From assembly GCA_963749895.1 (NCBI GenBank), contig CAVVOG010000001.1, positions 558,001-622,000 of the forward strand: DNA of 64,000 nucleotides, given 5' to 3'. The notes under the pieces are model-generated. The model saw nothing but the letters and a program-made list of their open reading frames with translations, did not search any database and was not told the origin of the DNA. Positions 49,947-58,275 of the stretch are shown in pieces. A program made the position numbers and the translations under genes. The stretch comes from AC-51 sp963749895 (GTDB lineage Bacteria; Actinomycetota; UBA4738; HRBIN12). Each line of letters starts with the position of its first letter. The first letter of the stretch is position 1.

Positions 49947-50507
49947 ATGGGTCGTCGACGTCGGATCGTTCTGCTGATCGCCCTCGTGAGTGCGGTGATC
50001 TCCGCGGCTCCTGCTGCCGCTTCGATCCCTCGAGGCCGTTTCGGGGTCGGCGACTCGATCATGCTGTCGTCCTCCGACGAGCTCGCCACCTACGGGATCG
50101 GTGCCGATGCCGAGGTCGGGCGCCAGTTCCCCGAGTCCTTCGCGGTCGTGCGACGCCTCGCGCGGCGCGAGGAGCTGCCGCGCAACCTGATCGTCCATCT
50201 GGGCACGAACGGGTACGTCCAGCCGGAGGACTGCGACAAGCTCGTGTCACTCGCGCCCGGACGCCGGATCTTCCTCACGTCGGTCCGTGTGCCGCGTGAC
50301 TGGCAGGATCCGAACAACGACGTCCTGAACGCCTGCGCCGCGCGGCACGACCGGGTCTTCATGGTGCGCTGGGCGGCGGAGAGCAGGAACCACCCGGAGT
50401 GGTTCGCCTCCGACGGCTACCACCTGAACCCGACCGGGCAGCAGGCGTACGCCGACCTGCTCTACGGGGACGTCCGAGAGGTGCTCCGAGCCCTGCGTCG
50501 ACGCTGA
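49947..50507 (+). CDS. Secreted SGNH-family hydrolase/acyltransferase-like protein
   Basis: 186 residues from ATG 49947, which gives a clean signal peptide (RRRRIVLLIALVSAVISAAPAAA). GVGDSIMLSSSDEL is block I (GDS), HLGTNGYV block III (GxN) and WFASDGYHLNPTGQQAYADL block V (DxxH). This is the SGNH fold common at the C-terminus of OafB-like acyltransferases. An upstream ATG at 49887 overlaps the M23 stop (TGATG) and would imply coupling but spoils the signal peptide. Confidence 0.85.
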   Translation: MGRRRRIVLLIALVSAVISAAPAAASIPRGRFGVGDSIMLSSSDELATYGIGADAEVGRQFPESFAVVRRLARREELPRNLIVHLGTNGYVQPEDCDKLVSLAPGRRIFLTSVRVPRDWQDPNNDVLNACAARHDRVFMVRWAAESRNHPEWFASDGYHLNPTGQQAYADLLYGDVREVLRALRRR

Positions 50508-50572
50508 TCGGACGGCGCGCCGTCGTCGAAGCCCCGTCCTGAGGCGCCCGCGTGCCTCGGTACACTCGACCC

Positions 50573-50660
50573 GGTGGCCTGCCCGAGCGGCCGAAGGGAC
50601 ACGCCTGGAAAGCGTGTAGGGGGGCTAACTCCCTCGAGGGTTCGAATCCCTCGGCCACCG
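50573..50660 (+). tRNA. tRNA-Ser(GGA)
   Basis: Class II tRNA of 88 nt. Acceptor GGTGGCC pairs with GGCCACC, discriminator G; anticodon loop CTGGAAA, anticodon GGA; long variable arm; T loop TTCGAAT. CCA not encoded. TACACT lies 6 nt upstream. Its 3' end is the insertion target of the adjacent IS. Confidence 0.97.
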
Positions 50661-50664
50661 CTTC
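50649..50664 (+). repeat. Left 16-bp direct repeat (target duplication)
   Basis: CCTCGGCCACCGCTTC, the 3' end of tRNA-Ser(GGA) plus four bases, recurs exactly at 51939-51954 on the other side of the IS. Confidence 0.85.
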
Positions 50665-51938
50665 TGTGATGTCTCGAGACATCGTGGACACCTGTCTCGG
50701 GACATCGTTGCACGCTCACCTGGCCTGGTAGTCGCGTGTCGGGTCCAGGGTCAGCTCCCGCAGCAGCTCGCCGTCTTCGGTGATCACCCGGATCTCGAGG
50801 TCCCTCGCGAGCACGAGCACCCGTGTGCCCGCGTGTTCACGACCGATCCCGATGTGGTGCAACCGGCTGCGGTGACGAAGCGTGAGCTTGCCGTAGCGGT
50901 CGATCCGGTCGTGGCGCACCCGGTAGTGGGGCGAGATCTGCATCCCAGGTCCGAGCGGGTGAGCCTTCGGCCGGGCTGTGTAGGCCTGCGACGGGGTGTG
51001 TCGGGCGAGCGCGCGGTGAGGGCGCACGTCGTTGTAGTAGGCACGGAAACGGTCGATCTCGGCCTGGAGCTCCTCGGGCGTGCGTGCCGGGCGCTGCTTG
51101 GCGAGCCAGCGCTTGAGGCTCTGGTGGAACCGCTCCACCTTCCCGCAGGTCTGCGGGTGATAGGTCCTGGAGCGCACGTAGCGGATCCCGAGCGAGGCGA
51201 GCTCGACCTCCAGCACCGAGCGTCCCCCACGAGGAGCTCCGGTGAACACCGCCCCGTTGTCGGTGAGCAGCTCGCTCGGGGCTCCGTGGGCCGCAACGCA
51301 TCGGTGGAACGTCTCCACGACCCCGGCAGCCCTCGTGTGGCGCCTCGCGTCGCACGCGAGCGCGAACCGGGAGTGATCGTCGATCACGTTCAAGATCTCG
51401 ACGTGGGTACCGTCGACGAGTGCCCAATGCGTGACGTCGGCCTGCCAGCGTTCGTTCGGCATCTCGGCCTCGAACCGCACGAACGATGAGCGCGGTCGCT
51501 TCTGTGGCTGGGGGGTGATGAAGCCGCGCCGGGTCAAGATCCGCCAGATCGTCGAGGGTGCGGGGCTCGCGCCGTGGAGCTCGCGCAGATGATGCGCGAT
51601 CGTGTGCGCGCCGGCATCGAGCCCCTGGTCGGCCAGGGCCTTGCGCAGCACGATGATCTGCTCCTCGATGTCGGGCGAGATCCGCGATGGGCTCGAGCGT
51701 GGTCGCCGTGATCGAGGCTCGAGACCCTCCTCGCCCTCGGCATCGAAGCGTCGGACGAGTTCGTGCACCCACTGCCGAGACACCCGGTAGTCGCGGGCGA
51801 CCTCCGCCTTCGAGCGCCCCTCGATCCGCACCGCCGTGACGACCAACCGCGCCAACGACACCGACATCGCTCCACCCCCTCGCCTGGGGTGTCAACGATG
51901 TCGTGAGACACCTGTCAACTATGTCCTGGAACCAGACA
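50665..51938 (-). mobile_element. IS481-family insertion sequence (1274 bp)
   Basis: The element starts TGT and ends ACA. Its two 46-bp ends, read inward, agree at 33 positions, sharing GACAT and a run TGTCTC-N2-GACATCGTTG. It carries one transposase gene and is flanked by identical 16-bp repeats. All features fit IS481, whose members make long target duplications. The intact ends, repeats and transposase suggest a fairly recent insertion. Confidence 0.9.
50716..51867 (-). CDS. IS481-family transposase
   Basis: 383 residues. N-terminal HTH (GRSKAEVARDYRVSRQWVHELVRRF), a second HTH segment (GLDAGAHTIAHHLRELHG), then an rve/DDE core: WQADVTHWAL (Asp), LLTDNGAVFTG (Asp) and TCGKVERFHQSLKRWL (Glu), with HRALARHTPSQAY near the C-terminus. 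No frameshift or stop, so the enzyme should be active. Confidence 0.94.
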   Translation of the reverse strand: MSVSLARLVVTAVRIEGRSKAEVARDYRVSRQWVHELVRRFDAEGEEGLEPRSRRPRSSPSRISPDIEEQIIVLRKALADQGLDAGAHTIAHHLRELHGASPAPSTIWRILTRRGFITPQPQKRPRSSFVRFEAEMPNERWQADVTHWALVDGTHVEILNVIDDHSRFALACDARRHTRAAGVVETFHRCVAAHGAPSELLTDNGAVFTGAPRGGRSVLEVELASLGIRYVRSRTYHPQTCGKVERFHQSLKRWLAKQRPARTPEELQAEIDRFRAYYNDVRPHRALARHTPSQAYTARPKAHPLGPGMQISPHYRVRHDRIDRYGKLTLRHRSRLHHIGIGREHAGTRVLVLARDLEIRVITEDGELLRELTLDPTRDYQAR

Positions 51939-51954
51939 CCTCGGCCACCGCTTC
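51939..51954 (+). repeat. Right 16-bp direct repeat (tRNA 3'-end copy)
   Basis: Exact copy of 50649-50664. It is only the tRNA-Ser 3' end, not a second tRNA. Confidence 0.85.
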
Positions 51955-51990
51955 GAGATCCGAGCGCTCGCACGGAGAGCCGGCACCCGG

Positions 51991-51996
51991 TAGCGT
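51991..51996 (+). promoter_or_regulatory. -10 box of leaderless KimA-like gene
   Basis: TAGCGT, 7 nt, then ATG at 52004, only 37 bases to the right of the IS repeat. The insertion may have replaced sequences upstream of this promoter. Confidence 0.5.
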
Positions 51997-52003
51997 CACG
52001 CGG

Positions 52004-54322
52004 ATGGGTTCGGTCGACGCCGCCAAGCGTCTGTTGTTGGGGCGGGCGATCACGAGTGCGAAGGCGGAGCATCAGTTGCTCCCGAAGACGCTCGCGCTGC
52101 CCGTCTTCGCCTCTGACCAGCTCTCGTCGGTTGCCTACGCGACCGAGGAGATGATGCTCGTCCTGGCGCTCGCGGGCGCTGGTGCACTCCTGTTGAAGGT
52201 GCCCCTCGCACTGGGGGTCGGTGCCCTGCTGATCATCGTGATCGTGTCGTACCGGCAGACCGTCAAGGAGTACCCGCGAGGCGGGGGATCGTACATCGTG
52301 GCGAGGGAGAACCTGGGCACGATCCCCGGACTCACCGCGGCGGCCGCGATCCTCACGTCCTACGTCCTCACGGTCGCCGTCAGCGTCACCGCGGGGGCGA
52401 TCGCGGTCACCTCCGCGATCCCGGAGCTCGCCGACGCGAAGGTATGGCTCGCGGTGGCCTTCATCGTCGTGATCACGATCGCCAACCTCCGTGGCGCGAA
52501 GGAGGCCGGGACCTTCTTCGCGATCCCCACGTACGGGTTCGTCTTCGTGGTCATGACCACGCTCGCGTACGGGGCGTGGCGGTGCGCGACCGAGGGCTGC
52601 CCCCGCGCCGACACGGCCGAACTGGAGCTCGAGGCCGTCGCGGGGCTCTCGGTCTTCCTGGTGGCACGTGCCTTCTCGTCGGGCGCGACGGCCCTGACGG
52701 GGGTCGAGGCCATCGCCGATGGGGTGCAGGCCTTCCGCCGGCCGCAGTCGAGGAACGCCGCGGCCACCCTTGCCGTGATGGGTGCCATGAGCATCCCGAT
52801 GTTCCTGGGCATCACCGCCTTCGCGACCCTCCTGCACGTTCGGGTGGACGAGGAGATCGCCGCGACGCGGTCCGTCCTGTCCCAGGTGGGACAGACGATC
52901 CATGAGGGCGGAGCGGGATTCATCGTCCTGCAGGTCTTCACCGCCCTGATCTTGATCCTCGCCGCCAACACGGCCTACCAGGACTTCCCGCGGCTCTCGT
53001 CGATCTTGGCCAGGGACCGCTTCATGCCGTCCCAGTTCCGGAACCGCGGGAACCGGCTGGTGTTCTCGAACGGGATCGTCGCCCTGTCGCTCCTCGCAGC
53101 CTTGCTCGTATGGCTGTTCGGGGCGAACCTCAGTCGGCTGATCCAGCTGTACGTCGTCGGCGTCTTCACCGCGATCACCCTGTCGCAGACGGGGATGGTG
53201 CGGCGGATGTGGACCCGTCGCCCGGAGGGCTGGCGTCCGAAGGCCCTCATGAACGCGATCGGCTCGGTGACCACCGGAGCCGTCCTCGTCGTGATCATCG
53301 CCACGCGCTTCATGCTCGGCGCATGGATGGTCGTCGTCGCGGTCCCGATCATCATCGTGTTCTTCCTGACGGTCCACCGTCACTACGAGCACGTGCACGC
53401 GCGACTGAGGACGGGTGGTCTTACCCCTGGCAGCGCTGGGGCGAACACGTTCGTTCTGGCGGTGAGCGATCTGAGCGCGGCGACCACGAACGCCGTCTCC
53501 TACGTGCTCAGCACCAGGTCGGAGCGGGTGATCCCTCTCTACGTGGGCGATGGCGCGGACTTCGATGAGGTGCGCCAGGGCTGGGGAGCGATGGCTCCGA
53601 GCCTTCCCCCGCTCACCCGCCTGGACCGCGACGGCCGGAAGCTCCGGCCGGCGCTGCGCACCTACCTCAGGGAGCATCGCGAGGGATCCAACGACTTCCT
53701 GACGCTCGTGCTGCCGGAGTGGGTCGGCACACGGTCCGCGAGGGAGTACGTCCGCGAGCGCTCCACGCTCCTGCTGAAGGCGTCGCTCCTGTTCGAGCCG
53801 GGCATCGTCGTCGCCGACGTCCCTCTGTTGCCGTCGGAGGTGGACGATGCGGAGGCGCGCAGGCACCGTCCGGTCGCGCCCCGGCGCTCGGTGGTGATCG
53901 TGCCGGTCCCGGGCGTTCACGACGGCGTCGTGCGTGCGGTCGACTACGCCTCGTCACTCCGGGCGGCCAAGGTCGAGGCCGTCTTCTTCGCGGCCGACCC
54001 TGAAGAGGTTCCCGTCGTGGCCACCCAGTGGTCGGCAGGTGAGATGGAGGTGCCGCTCGCGATCGTCGACGCTCCGTTCCGCGACATCGGCCCGCCGCTC
54101 CTCGACGAGGTCCGCTCTCACACGTCGACCCCCGGCACGATCGTCACCGTCGTCCTGCCGGAATCCGTCGTGGAGCGGTGGTGGGAGCACCTGCTCCACA
54201 ACCAGACGGGGCTCTACATCAAGCGACTGCTGCTGTTCGAGCCCGGCGTCGTGGTCACGAGCGTGCCGTTCCACGTGACGCCGGGCCACGCGACGGCTGT
54301 CCCGGCCGTCGCGACCGGGTGA
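52004..54322 (+). CDS. APC-superfamily permease, KimA-like potassium transporter
   Basis: 772 residues. About 12 helices fill residues 30-480. LPVFASDQLSSVAYATEEMMLVL near the start (key part PVFASDQLSSVAYA) is characteristic of KimA (YdaO), the high-affinity K+/H+ symporter controlled by c-di-AMP in Firmicutes. The cytoplasmic part from about residue 490 is long and contains two USP-like segments (NTFVLAVSDLSAATTNAVSY and RSVVIVPVPGVHDGVVRAVDYA by their first residues). KimA itself is about 600 residues, so this is an extended form. An amino acid transporter is the alternative. No ribosome site; leaderless promoter. Confidence 0.8.
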   Translation: MGSVDAAKRLLLGRAITSAKAEHQLLPKTLALPVFASDQLSSVAYATEEMMLVLALAGAGALLLKVPLALGVGALLIIVIVSYRQTVKEYPRGGGSYIVARENLGTIPGLTAAAAILTSYVLTVAVSVTAGAIAVTSAIPELADAKVWLAVAFIVVITIANLRGAKEAGTFFAIPTYGFVFVVMTTLAYGAWRCATEGCPRADTAELELEAVAGLSVFLVARAFSSGATALTGVEAIADGVQAFRRPQSRNAAATLAVMGAMSIPMFLGITAFATLLHVRVDEEIAATRSVLSQVGQTIHEGGAGFIVLQVFTALILILAANTAYQDFPRLSSILARDRFMPSQFRNRGNRLVFSNGIVALSLLAALLVWLFGANLSRLIQLYVVGVFTAITLSQTGMVRRMWTRRPEGWRPKALMNAIGSVTTGAVLVVIIATRFMLGAWMVVVAVPIIIVFFLTVHRHYEHVHARLRTGGLTPGSAGANTFVLAVSDLSAATTNAVSYVLSTRSERVIPLYVGDGADFDEVRQGWGAMAPSLPPLTRLDRDGRKLRPALRTYLREHREGSNDFLTLVLPEWVGTRSAREYVRERSTLLLKASLLFEPGIVVADVPLLPSEVDDAEARRHRPVAPRRSVVIVPVPGVHDGVVRAVDYASSLRAAKVEAVFFAADPEEVPVVATQWSAGEMEVPLAIVDAPFRDIGPPLLDEVRSHTSTPGTIVTVVLPESVVERWWEHLLHNQTGLYIKRLLLFEPGVVVTSVPFHVTPGHATAVPAVATG

Positions 54323-54331
54323 CCGGTGGGT

Positions 54332-55240
54332 TCACGCCAGGTCCTTGCGGAAACCCGTGTAGGACCGGCGTACGCGCATCCCCACGCGCTCGTACAGTGA
54401 GAGCGCGCCCGTGCGTGAGTCGGTCGAGAGCCCGCATTTCTGCTTGCCCTGCTCGTGGAAGGCCACGAACACCTCGTGCAGCAGGGTTCGCGCGATCCCT
54501 CGGTGACGGTGGGTCGCCTTCGTCGCGACCATCTGAACCCAGCCTTCGTCGGCGCTCGCGTAGTCGAACGCCAGGGCGGTGCCGACCAGCTCGTCCCCGT
54601 CGAACGCCAGCCGCGACAGGTGCGGTGCGAACGACCCGTGCGCGATGCCGTACCGCGCCCACTCCTCGAAGGTGGACGGCTCTCGGTCCGGCCACTCGTT
54701 GAAGGCGTCCTCGACCAGCCGGTACGTGGCCTGCGCGTCCTCGTCGCCGTAGGCGCGGATCGTGATGCCGGGCGGGGTCTCGATATCGGGTGGGTCGCCG
54801 TCCTCGTAGGAGACCTGCAGGATCCACGAGACGTGCCCGACCTCGTAGCCGTGCGCACGGAACAGCTCGGCGGCGCCGGTGTTGGCGTCCGTCACCGTCT
54901 GGCGCACGCGCGGCTGCCCGGTCTCTCGGGCGCGGGCCTCCGTCCAGGCCAAGAGCGCCGTCCCCAGGCCCCGGCCCCGGTGCTCGGGATGGACGTCGGC
55001 CTCGGCCCGCTCCTTGTCGACCTCCCCCCATGCGACGGGTCGGTCGCCCTCGAAGACCACGACGCAGTCCTCGGGCCGATGCGCCGAGCGTGCGAACGTA
55101 CCGGCGATGTCGTCGGGGTCGATCTCGACCACGCCGTCGTCGGCGAGCTCGGCGGCCGCGATCAGGTCGGTGATCGTCAGGAGGTCACCCGCATCGGCGG
55201 TGCGCCAGGTGTATCCGTCGGGGAGCGCGAGATCGGCCAT
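54332..55240 (-). CDS. Double-GNAT acetyltransferase
   Basis: 302 residues with two GNAT domains in tandem. Domain 1: DVHPEHRGRGLGTALLAWTEARA; domain 2: MVATKATHRHRGIARTLLHEVFVAF, then STDSRTGALSLYERVGMRVRRSYTGFRKDL. The layout is like mycothiol synthase MshD but the substrate residues are not recognisable. Its ATG overlaps the stop of the HAD gene (TGATG), so translation is coupled. Confidence 0.88.
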   Translation of the reverse strand: MADLALPDGYTWRTADAGDLLTITDLIAAAELADDGVVEIDPDDIAGTFARSAHRPEDCVVVFEGDRPVAWGEVDKERAEADVHPEHRGRGLGTALLAWTEARARETGQPRVRQTVTDANTGAAELFRAHGYEVGHVSWILQVSYEDGDPPDIETPPGITIRAYGDEDAQATYRLVEDAFNEWPDREPSTFEEWARYGIAHGSFAPHLSRLAFDGDELVGTALAFDYASADEGWVQMVATKATHRHRGIARTLLHEVFVAFHEQGKQKCGLSTDSRTGALSLYERVGMRVRRSYTGFRKDLA

Positions 55241-55947
55241 CAGGCGGACGAGGGTAGCCAACCGGGGCACGGGTCGGGGGCGACCGGGCCGGGGAGGGTC
55301 TCGCCCGAGGTGAGCGAGCGCCACACGTCGTCGAAGTCGGTCCACGCTCGGAACGGGACACCGTCGCGCTCGCACCATCCGACGAGCGCGTCCTTCGCGA
55401 ACGTGACGTCCGCGTACAGCGCGCCGTACCGGTCGGTCTGCCCCTCGCCGACGAACGCGACGGGGCCCTTCGAGCGGGCTTCCAGGACGGCGCGCATCTT
55501 GCACGTCCCGCATCCGACGCACTCGCCGTGCCCGCTGCCGAACGCGATCCGCGGCTCCTGACCATCGAGCCAGGTGTTCGTGATCACGTCGACACCGTCG
55601 ATCCCGGCAAGTGCCATCAGCGGCGGGATGTAGAACCCGAACCCGTCAGATACGAGCGTGACCGGCACCCCTGCCTCACGGCAGCGCTCGACGAACGGCC
55701 CGAACGTCGGGTCCATCGGGCAGTGCTCGTGCGCGAACGCCAGGAGCGTCGCGAGGTCGCCACGGATCAGCCCCGCCTGCGCGGTGATCGCGGTGCGCAG
55801 CCCGATCTCGCCGCGATCGACGGCGTCGTCGTACTCCGGCCACGAGGGCTCCCCGAACTCGATCAACAGATGCTCGGCGACGTCGTGCAGGCACGCCGTC
55901 CCGTCGAAGTCCACCAGGACCGCCCCGACGGGAAGCACGTCAGACAT
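55240..55947 (-). CDS. HAD-family phosphatase (MtnX/SerB-like)
   Basis: 235 residues from ATG 55947. HAD motif I VLVDFDGTA, motif II VTLVSDGFGFYI, motif IV FVGEGQTDRYGALYADVTFAKD. A CVGCGTCKM cluster of three Cys in the middle may bind metal and is unusual in HAD enzymes. The fold resembles MtnX-like 2-hydroxy-3-keto-5-methylthiopentenyl-1-phosphate phosphatases, but no other methionine salvage gene is nearby. It overlaps the Zn-ribbon gene by eight bases. Confidence 0.85.
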   Translation of the reverse strand: MSDVLPVGAVLVDFDGTACLHDVAEHLLIEFGEPSWPEYDDAVDRGEIGLRTAITAQAGLIRGDLATLLAFAHEHCPMDPTFGPFVERCREAGVPVTLVSDGFGFYIPPLMALAGIDGVDVITNTWLDGQEPRIAFGSGHGECVGCGTCKMRAVLEARSKGPVAFVGEGQTDRYGALYADVTFAKDALVGWCERDGVPFRAWTDFDDVWRSLTSGETLPGPVAPDPCPGWLPSSA

Positions 55948-56197
55948 CCGACGGACCGCCCGGGTACGCGTCGGGGGTCTCTTCGGCATCGGCAGGGAGG
56001 GACTCGGGGACGCGCAGTTCCACGTACCCGCACGACCCGCAGACGAGGATCCCCAAGGGGAGTAGGTCCTCCCTCAGGTCGGCCCATCCGGAGAGGAAGA
56101 GGCTCCAGGGCCCCCGCATCCCTCCTGTCCGGAACGTCGTCACGCCCATCACGTCCATCGCCGTCCCACAGCGCAGGCATGGATCCGTCGTGGCCAT
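55940..56197 (-). CDS. Small zinc-ribbon protein
   Basis: 85 residues. CLRCGT near the start and CGSCGYVEL toward the end form one zinc ribbon; the middle GPWSLFLSGWADLRE is uncharged. GAGGAGGGACG precedes the ATG. First gene of a three-gene operon with the HAD and GNAT genes. Family resembles uncharacterised nucleic-acid-type Zn-ribbon proteins. Confidence 0.75.
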   Translation of the reverse strand: MATTDPCLRCGTAMDVMGVTTFRTGGMRGPWSLFLSGWADLREDLLPLGILVCGSCGYVELRVPESLPADAEETPDAYPGGPSDV

Positions 56198-56226
56198 CGT
56201 CCCTCCTCGTCGGTCGGGCCGAAGCC

Positions 56227-56232
56227 TACGCT
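56227..56232 (+). promoter_or_regulatory. -10 box of leaderless GNAT gene
   Basis: TACGCT, 6 nt, ATG at 56239. Confidence 0.45.
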
Positions 56233-56238
56233 GTCGGT

Positions 56239-56991
56239 ATGGACGCAGAGCGGCTCGTGCGTGCGGTCGCGGCGGCGCACCGTCGCCGGACCGGACTGGT
56301 CCCCGGGGGCCGGGTGATCGAGGTCGACGGGCTGGCGGTCCAGGTGACCGGCCTCCCGGATCCCTCGATGAACTTCTGCACCGTCGAGCGGGAGCCAGAC
56401 GACCCGGACGCCGCCGTGGAGGGTGCCGGGAAGGTCCTAGGCGACATCGGCATGCCGTTCGGTATCGATCTGCCGGTGGGGCGGTTCCGGGGTGTCGAGC
56501 GAGCGGTGCAGCATCGCGGGTTCCGCCCGCTGTGCGTCCGGCCCGTGATGTCGGCGTCCGCCGGGAGGCTCCCCGCGCTCGCCCCGCCGTGGGAGGCAGA
56601 GCTCGACCGTGTTCGGAGCGACGAGGACCTCGCCGCGATCGCCGACGTGGACGCCGAGGTGTTCGGGTTGGACCCGGCCGTGGCGCGCGGGCTCTACGCG
56701 CAGCCGATGCTCGAGGACCCCGACGTCGCGGTCGTGCTGGCGCGGCTCGAGGGAGAGCCGGTCGGGGGGGCGTTCGCGATCCGCCTGGACGGGACCGTCG
56801 GGGTGTTCGGGGTCGCGGTCCTGCCGTCGGCGCGGCGGCGTGGGATCGGCGGCGCCCTCACTTGTGCGGCGGTGCGGGCCGTCGGGTTGCCCGACGACGT
56901 CGCGTGGTTGTTCCCCGACGGCGACGCCCGTCCGCTCTACGAGCGGCTGGGCTTCGCCGTCGGTGACCCGTGGGAGGTCTGGGCCGGCTGA
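56239..56991 (+). CDS. GNAT-family N-acetyltransferase
   Basis: 250 residues. The N-terminal half (LVRAVAAAHRRRTGLVPGGRVIEVDGLAVQVTGLP) is a degenerate GNAT-like half; the C-terminal half has FGVAVLPSARRRGIGGALTCAAVRA with the acetyl-CoA loop RRRGIGGA, then LFPDGDARPLYERLGFAVGDPW. Divergent from the Zn-ribbon operon. Confidence 0.85.
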   Translation: MDAERLVRAVAAAHRRRTGLVPGGRVIEVDGLAVQVTGLPDPSMNFCTVEREPDDPDAAVEGAGKVLGDIGMPFGIDLPVGRFRGVERAVQHRGFRPLCVRPVMSASAGRLPALAPPWEAELDRVRSDEDLAAIADVDAEVFGLDPAVARGLYAQPMLEDPDVAVVLARLEGEPVGGAFAIRLDGTVGVFGVAVLPSARRRGIGGALTCAAVRAVGLPDDVAWLFPDGDARPLYERLGFAVGDPWEVWAG

Positions 56992-56994
56992 GGG

Positions 56995-57576
56995 CTACGC
57001 GGCCGGCTCTTCGGGTGCCGCGCCGTCGATGATCGGCCGGTCGCCGAGCGGCTCGTCCAGCGTGATGACCACGCGCTTCGCCACGGCGATCTCGATACAA
57101 GCGACCGGCTCGTCGGTCGGGGCGGAGCCCTCGAACAGCGTGATGATCACCGCACCCCCGTAGGCCACGTCGACGTGGTCCAAGACGTAGCAGGGCTCGA
57201 CGCCGGACCAGAAGTCGATCGTCACGGTTCGCCCGTCGTCACCGACCGTCGCCGTGTCGAACACCCGCGCGTAGACGTTCGTCATCCCGGGGGTCGGCTC
57301 GACGACCTGGGGGTCGATCGGCTCCGTCGGGAGCGGTGCCGGGTTCTCGCCGTCGGGTCCTTCGACGGTGTCGTCGCAGTCCGGCGTGCCCACGATGCAC
57401 GCGCCCATCGCGCCGCCTCCGGTCCCGGGGCTCCCGGGTTCGATGCCGCCCCCGCCGTCGGGTTCCTGTGCGGCGGGGGGCACCGGGTCGTTGCTGTCGG
57501 CGAAGGCGACGGCTGCCACCAGCAGCACGCCGAGCGCCACCACGATCGCGATCGTCGCTCGCAGGGAAGTGCGCAT
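56995..57576 (-). CDS. Secreted or membrane-anchored protein of unknown function
   Basis: 193 residues. Signal sequence or anchor (SLRATIAIVVALGVLLVAAVAFA), a Pro/Gly/Asp-rich linker (30-95), then a conserved-looking C-terminal domain of about 90 residues: VYARVFDTATVGDDGRTVTIDFWSGVEPCYVLDHVDVAYG (key VTIDFWSGVEPCYVLD) and VITLFEGSAPTDEPVACIEIAVAKRVVITLDEPLGDR, with a probable disulfide pair. This C-terminal pattern recurs in secreted actinobacterial proteins without known function. AGGAAGGACGG precedes the ATG. Confidence 0.8.
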   Translation of the reverse strand: MRTSLRATIAIVVALGVLLVAAVAFADSNDPVPPAAQEPDGGGGIEPGSPGTGGGAMGACIVGTPDCDDTVEGPDGENPAPLPTEPIDPQVVEPTPGMTNVYARVFDTATVGDDGRTVTIDFWSGVEPCYVLDHVDVAYGGAVIITLFEGSAPTDEPVACIEIAVAKRVVITLDEPLGDRPIIDGAAPEEPAA

Positions 57577-57681
57577 CTCGTCCGTCCTTCCTGTGATCCG
57601 GCCTAGTGACCGACGCCCGCGTCGCGGGGCCGTCGGTTCCGACCGCCCTTCGACGCCGCCCGAGCCCGCCGAGGTTCCCGC

Positions 57682-58218
57682 TCAGGAGACCAACTTCAGG
57701 AAGGCGAACGCGATGTCGTCGGGGTCGCGCGAGCGCTCGACGAGTTCGAAACCCAGTCGAAGGTAGAGCGTCTCGTTCTCGGGTTCGGCCTCCAGCCAGA
57801 CCTCGCCGGGCCCGAGGGTCTCGAGCAGACGGCGCATCAGCTCGGTGCCGATCCCACGGCCGCGGAGCTCGGGCTCGACCGCCACGGGCCCGATCCACCA
57901 GTGGGGCTCGGAGGGATGGTGCTCGATCAGCCACCGCCGGTAGGCCAGGACGCCCTCGTCGTCGGTGGCGGCCTCGACGCCGTCGCACCAGCAGTGGCCG
58001 GGCGTGACGGCCCGGGCCATCCCGACGAGCCGGTCCCCCTCGAACGCCCCCCACACCACGTCGTGGTCGCGAGGCATCGGCAGGTACGCGTTGCGGGCGG
58101 CCTCGAGGCGGGCGTCCTCGTCCTCGCCGACGTAGACGAACAGCCCGGTGAGCGATCGGGCGGCGAGGTCGCCGGCGGCGGGCCACTCCTCGTCACGGAT
58201 CGGCCGGTAGTTGGGCAT
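57682..58218 (-). CDS. GNAT-family N-acetyltransferase
   Basis: 178 residues. Central GPVAVEPELRGRGIGTELMRRLLETLG carries the acetyl-CoA loop RGRGIGTE; VWLEAEPENETLYLRLGFELVE follows. TAGCAT 7 nt before the ATG suggests a leaderless message. Substrate unknown; one of five GNAT genes in the last 18 kb. Confidence 0.9.
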   Translation of the reverse strand: MPNYRPIRDEEWPAAGDLAARSLTGLFVYVGEDEDARLEAARNAYLPMPRDHDVVWGAFEGDRLVGMARAVTPGHCWCDGVEAATDDEGVLAYRRWLIEHHPSEPHWWIGPVAVEPELRGRGIGTELMRRLLETLGPGEVWLEAEPENETLYLRLGFELVERSRDPDDIAFAFLKLVS

Positions 58219-58225
58219 CGGGCCG

Positions 58226-58231
58226 ATGCTA
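58226..58231 (-). promoter_or_regulatory. -10 box of leaderless GNAT gene
   Basis: TAGCAT on the minus strand, 7 nt, ATG at 58218. Confidence 0.45.
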
Positions 58232-58264
58232 GTCGCGGCCGGGGCTCGTGTCGGGCGGGGCTCG

Positions 58265-58270
58265 TATACT
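58265..58270 (+). promoter_or_regulatory. -10 box of SRP RNA gene
   Basis: TATACT, the best -10 match in the window, lies 6-7 nt before the predicted RNA 5' end. Confidence 0.65.
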
Positions 58271-58275
58271 CGCCG

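Noticed and set aside
51939..51954. Second tRNA-Ser gene
   Set aside because: Only the last bases of the tRNA are present; the rest of the cloverleaf is missing. It is a target duplication.
50837..53920. 1027-codon minus-strand frame spanning the IS and the KimA-like gene
   Set aside because: It crosses the IS border and is antisense to a well-supported transporter; a GC-rich artefact.
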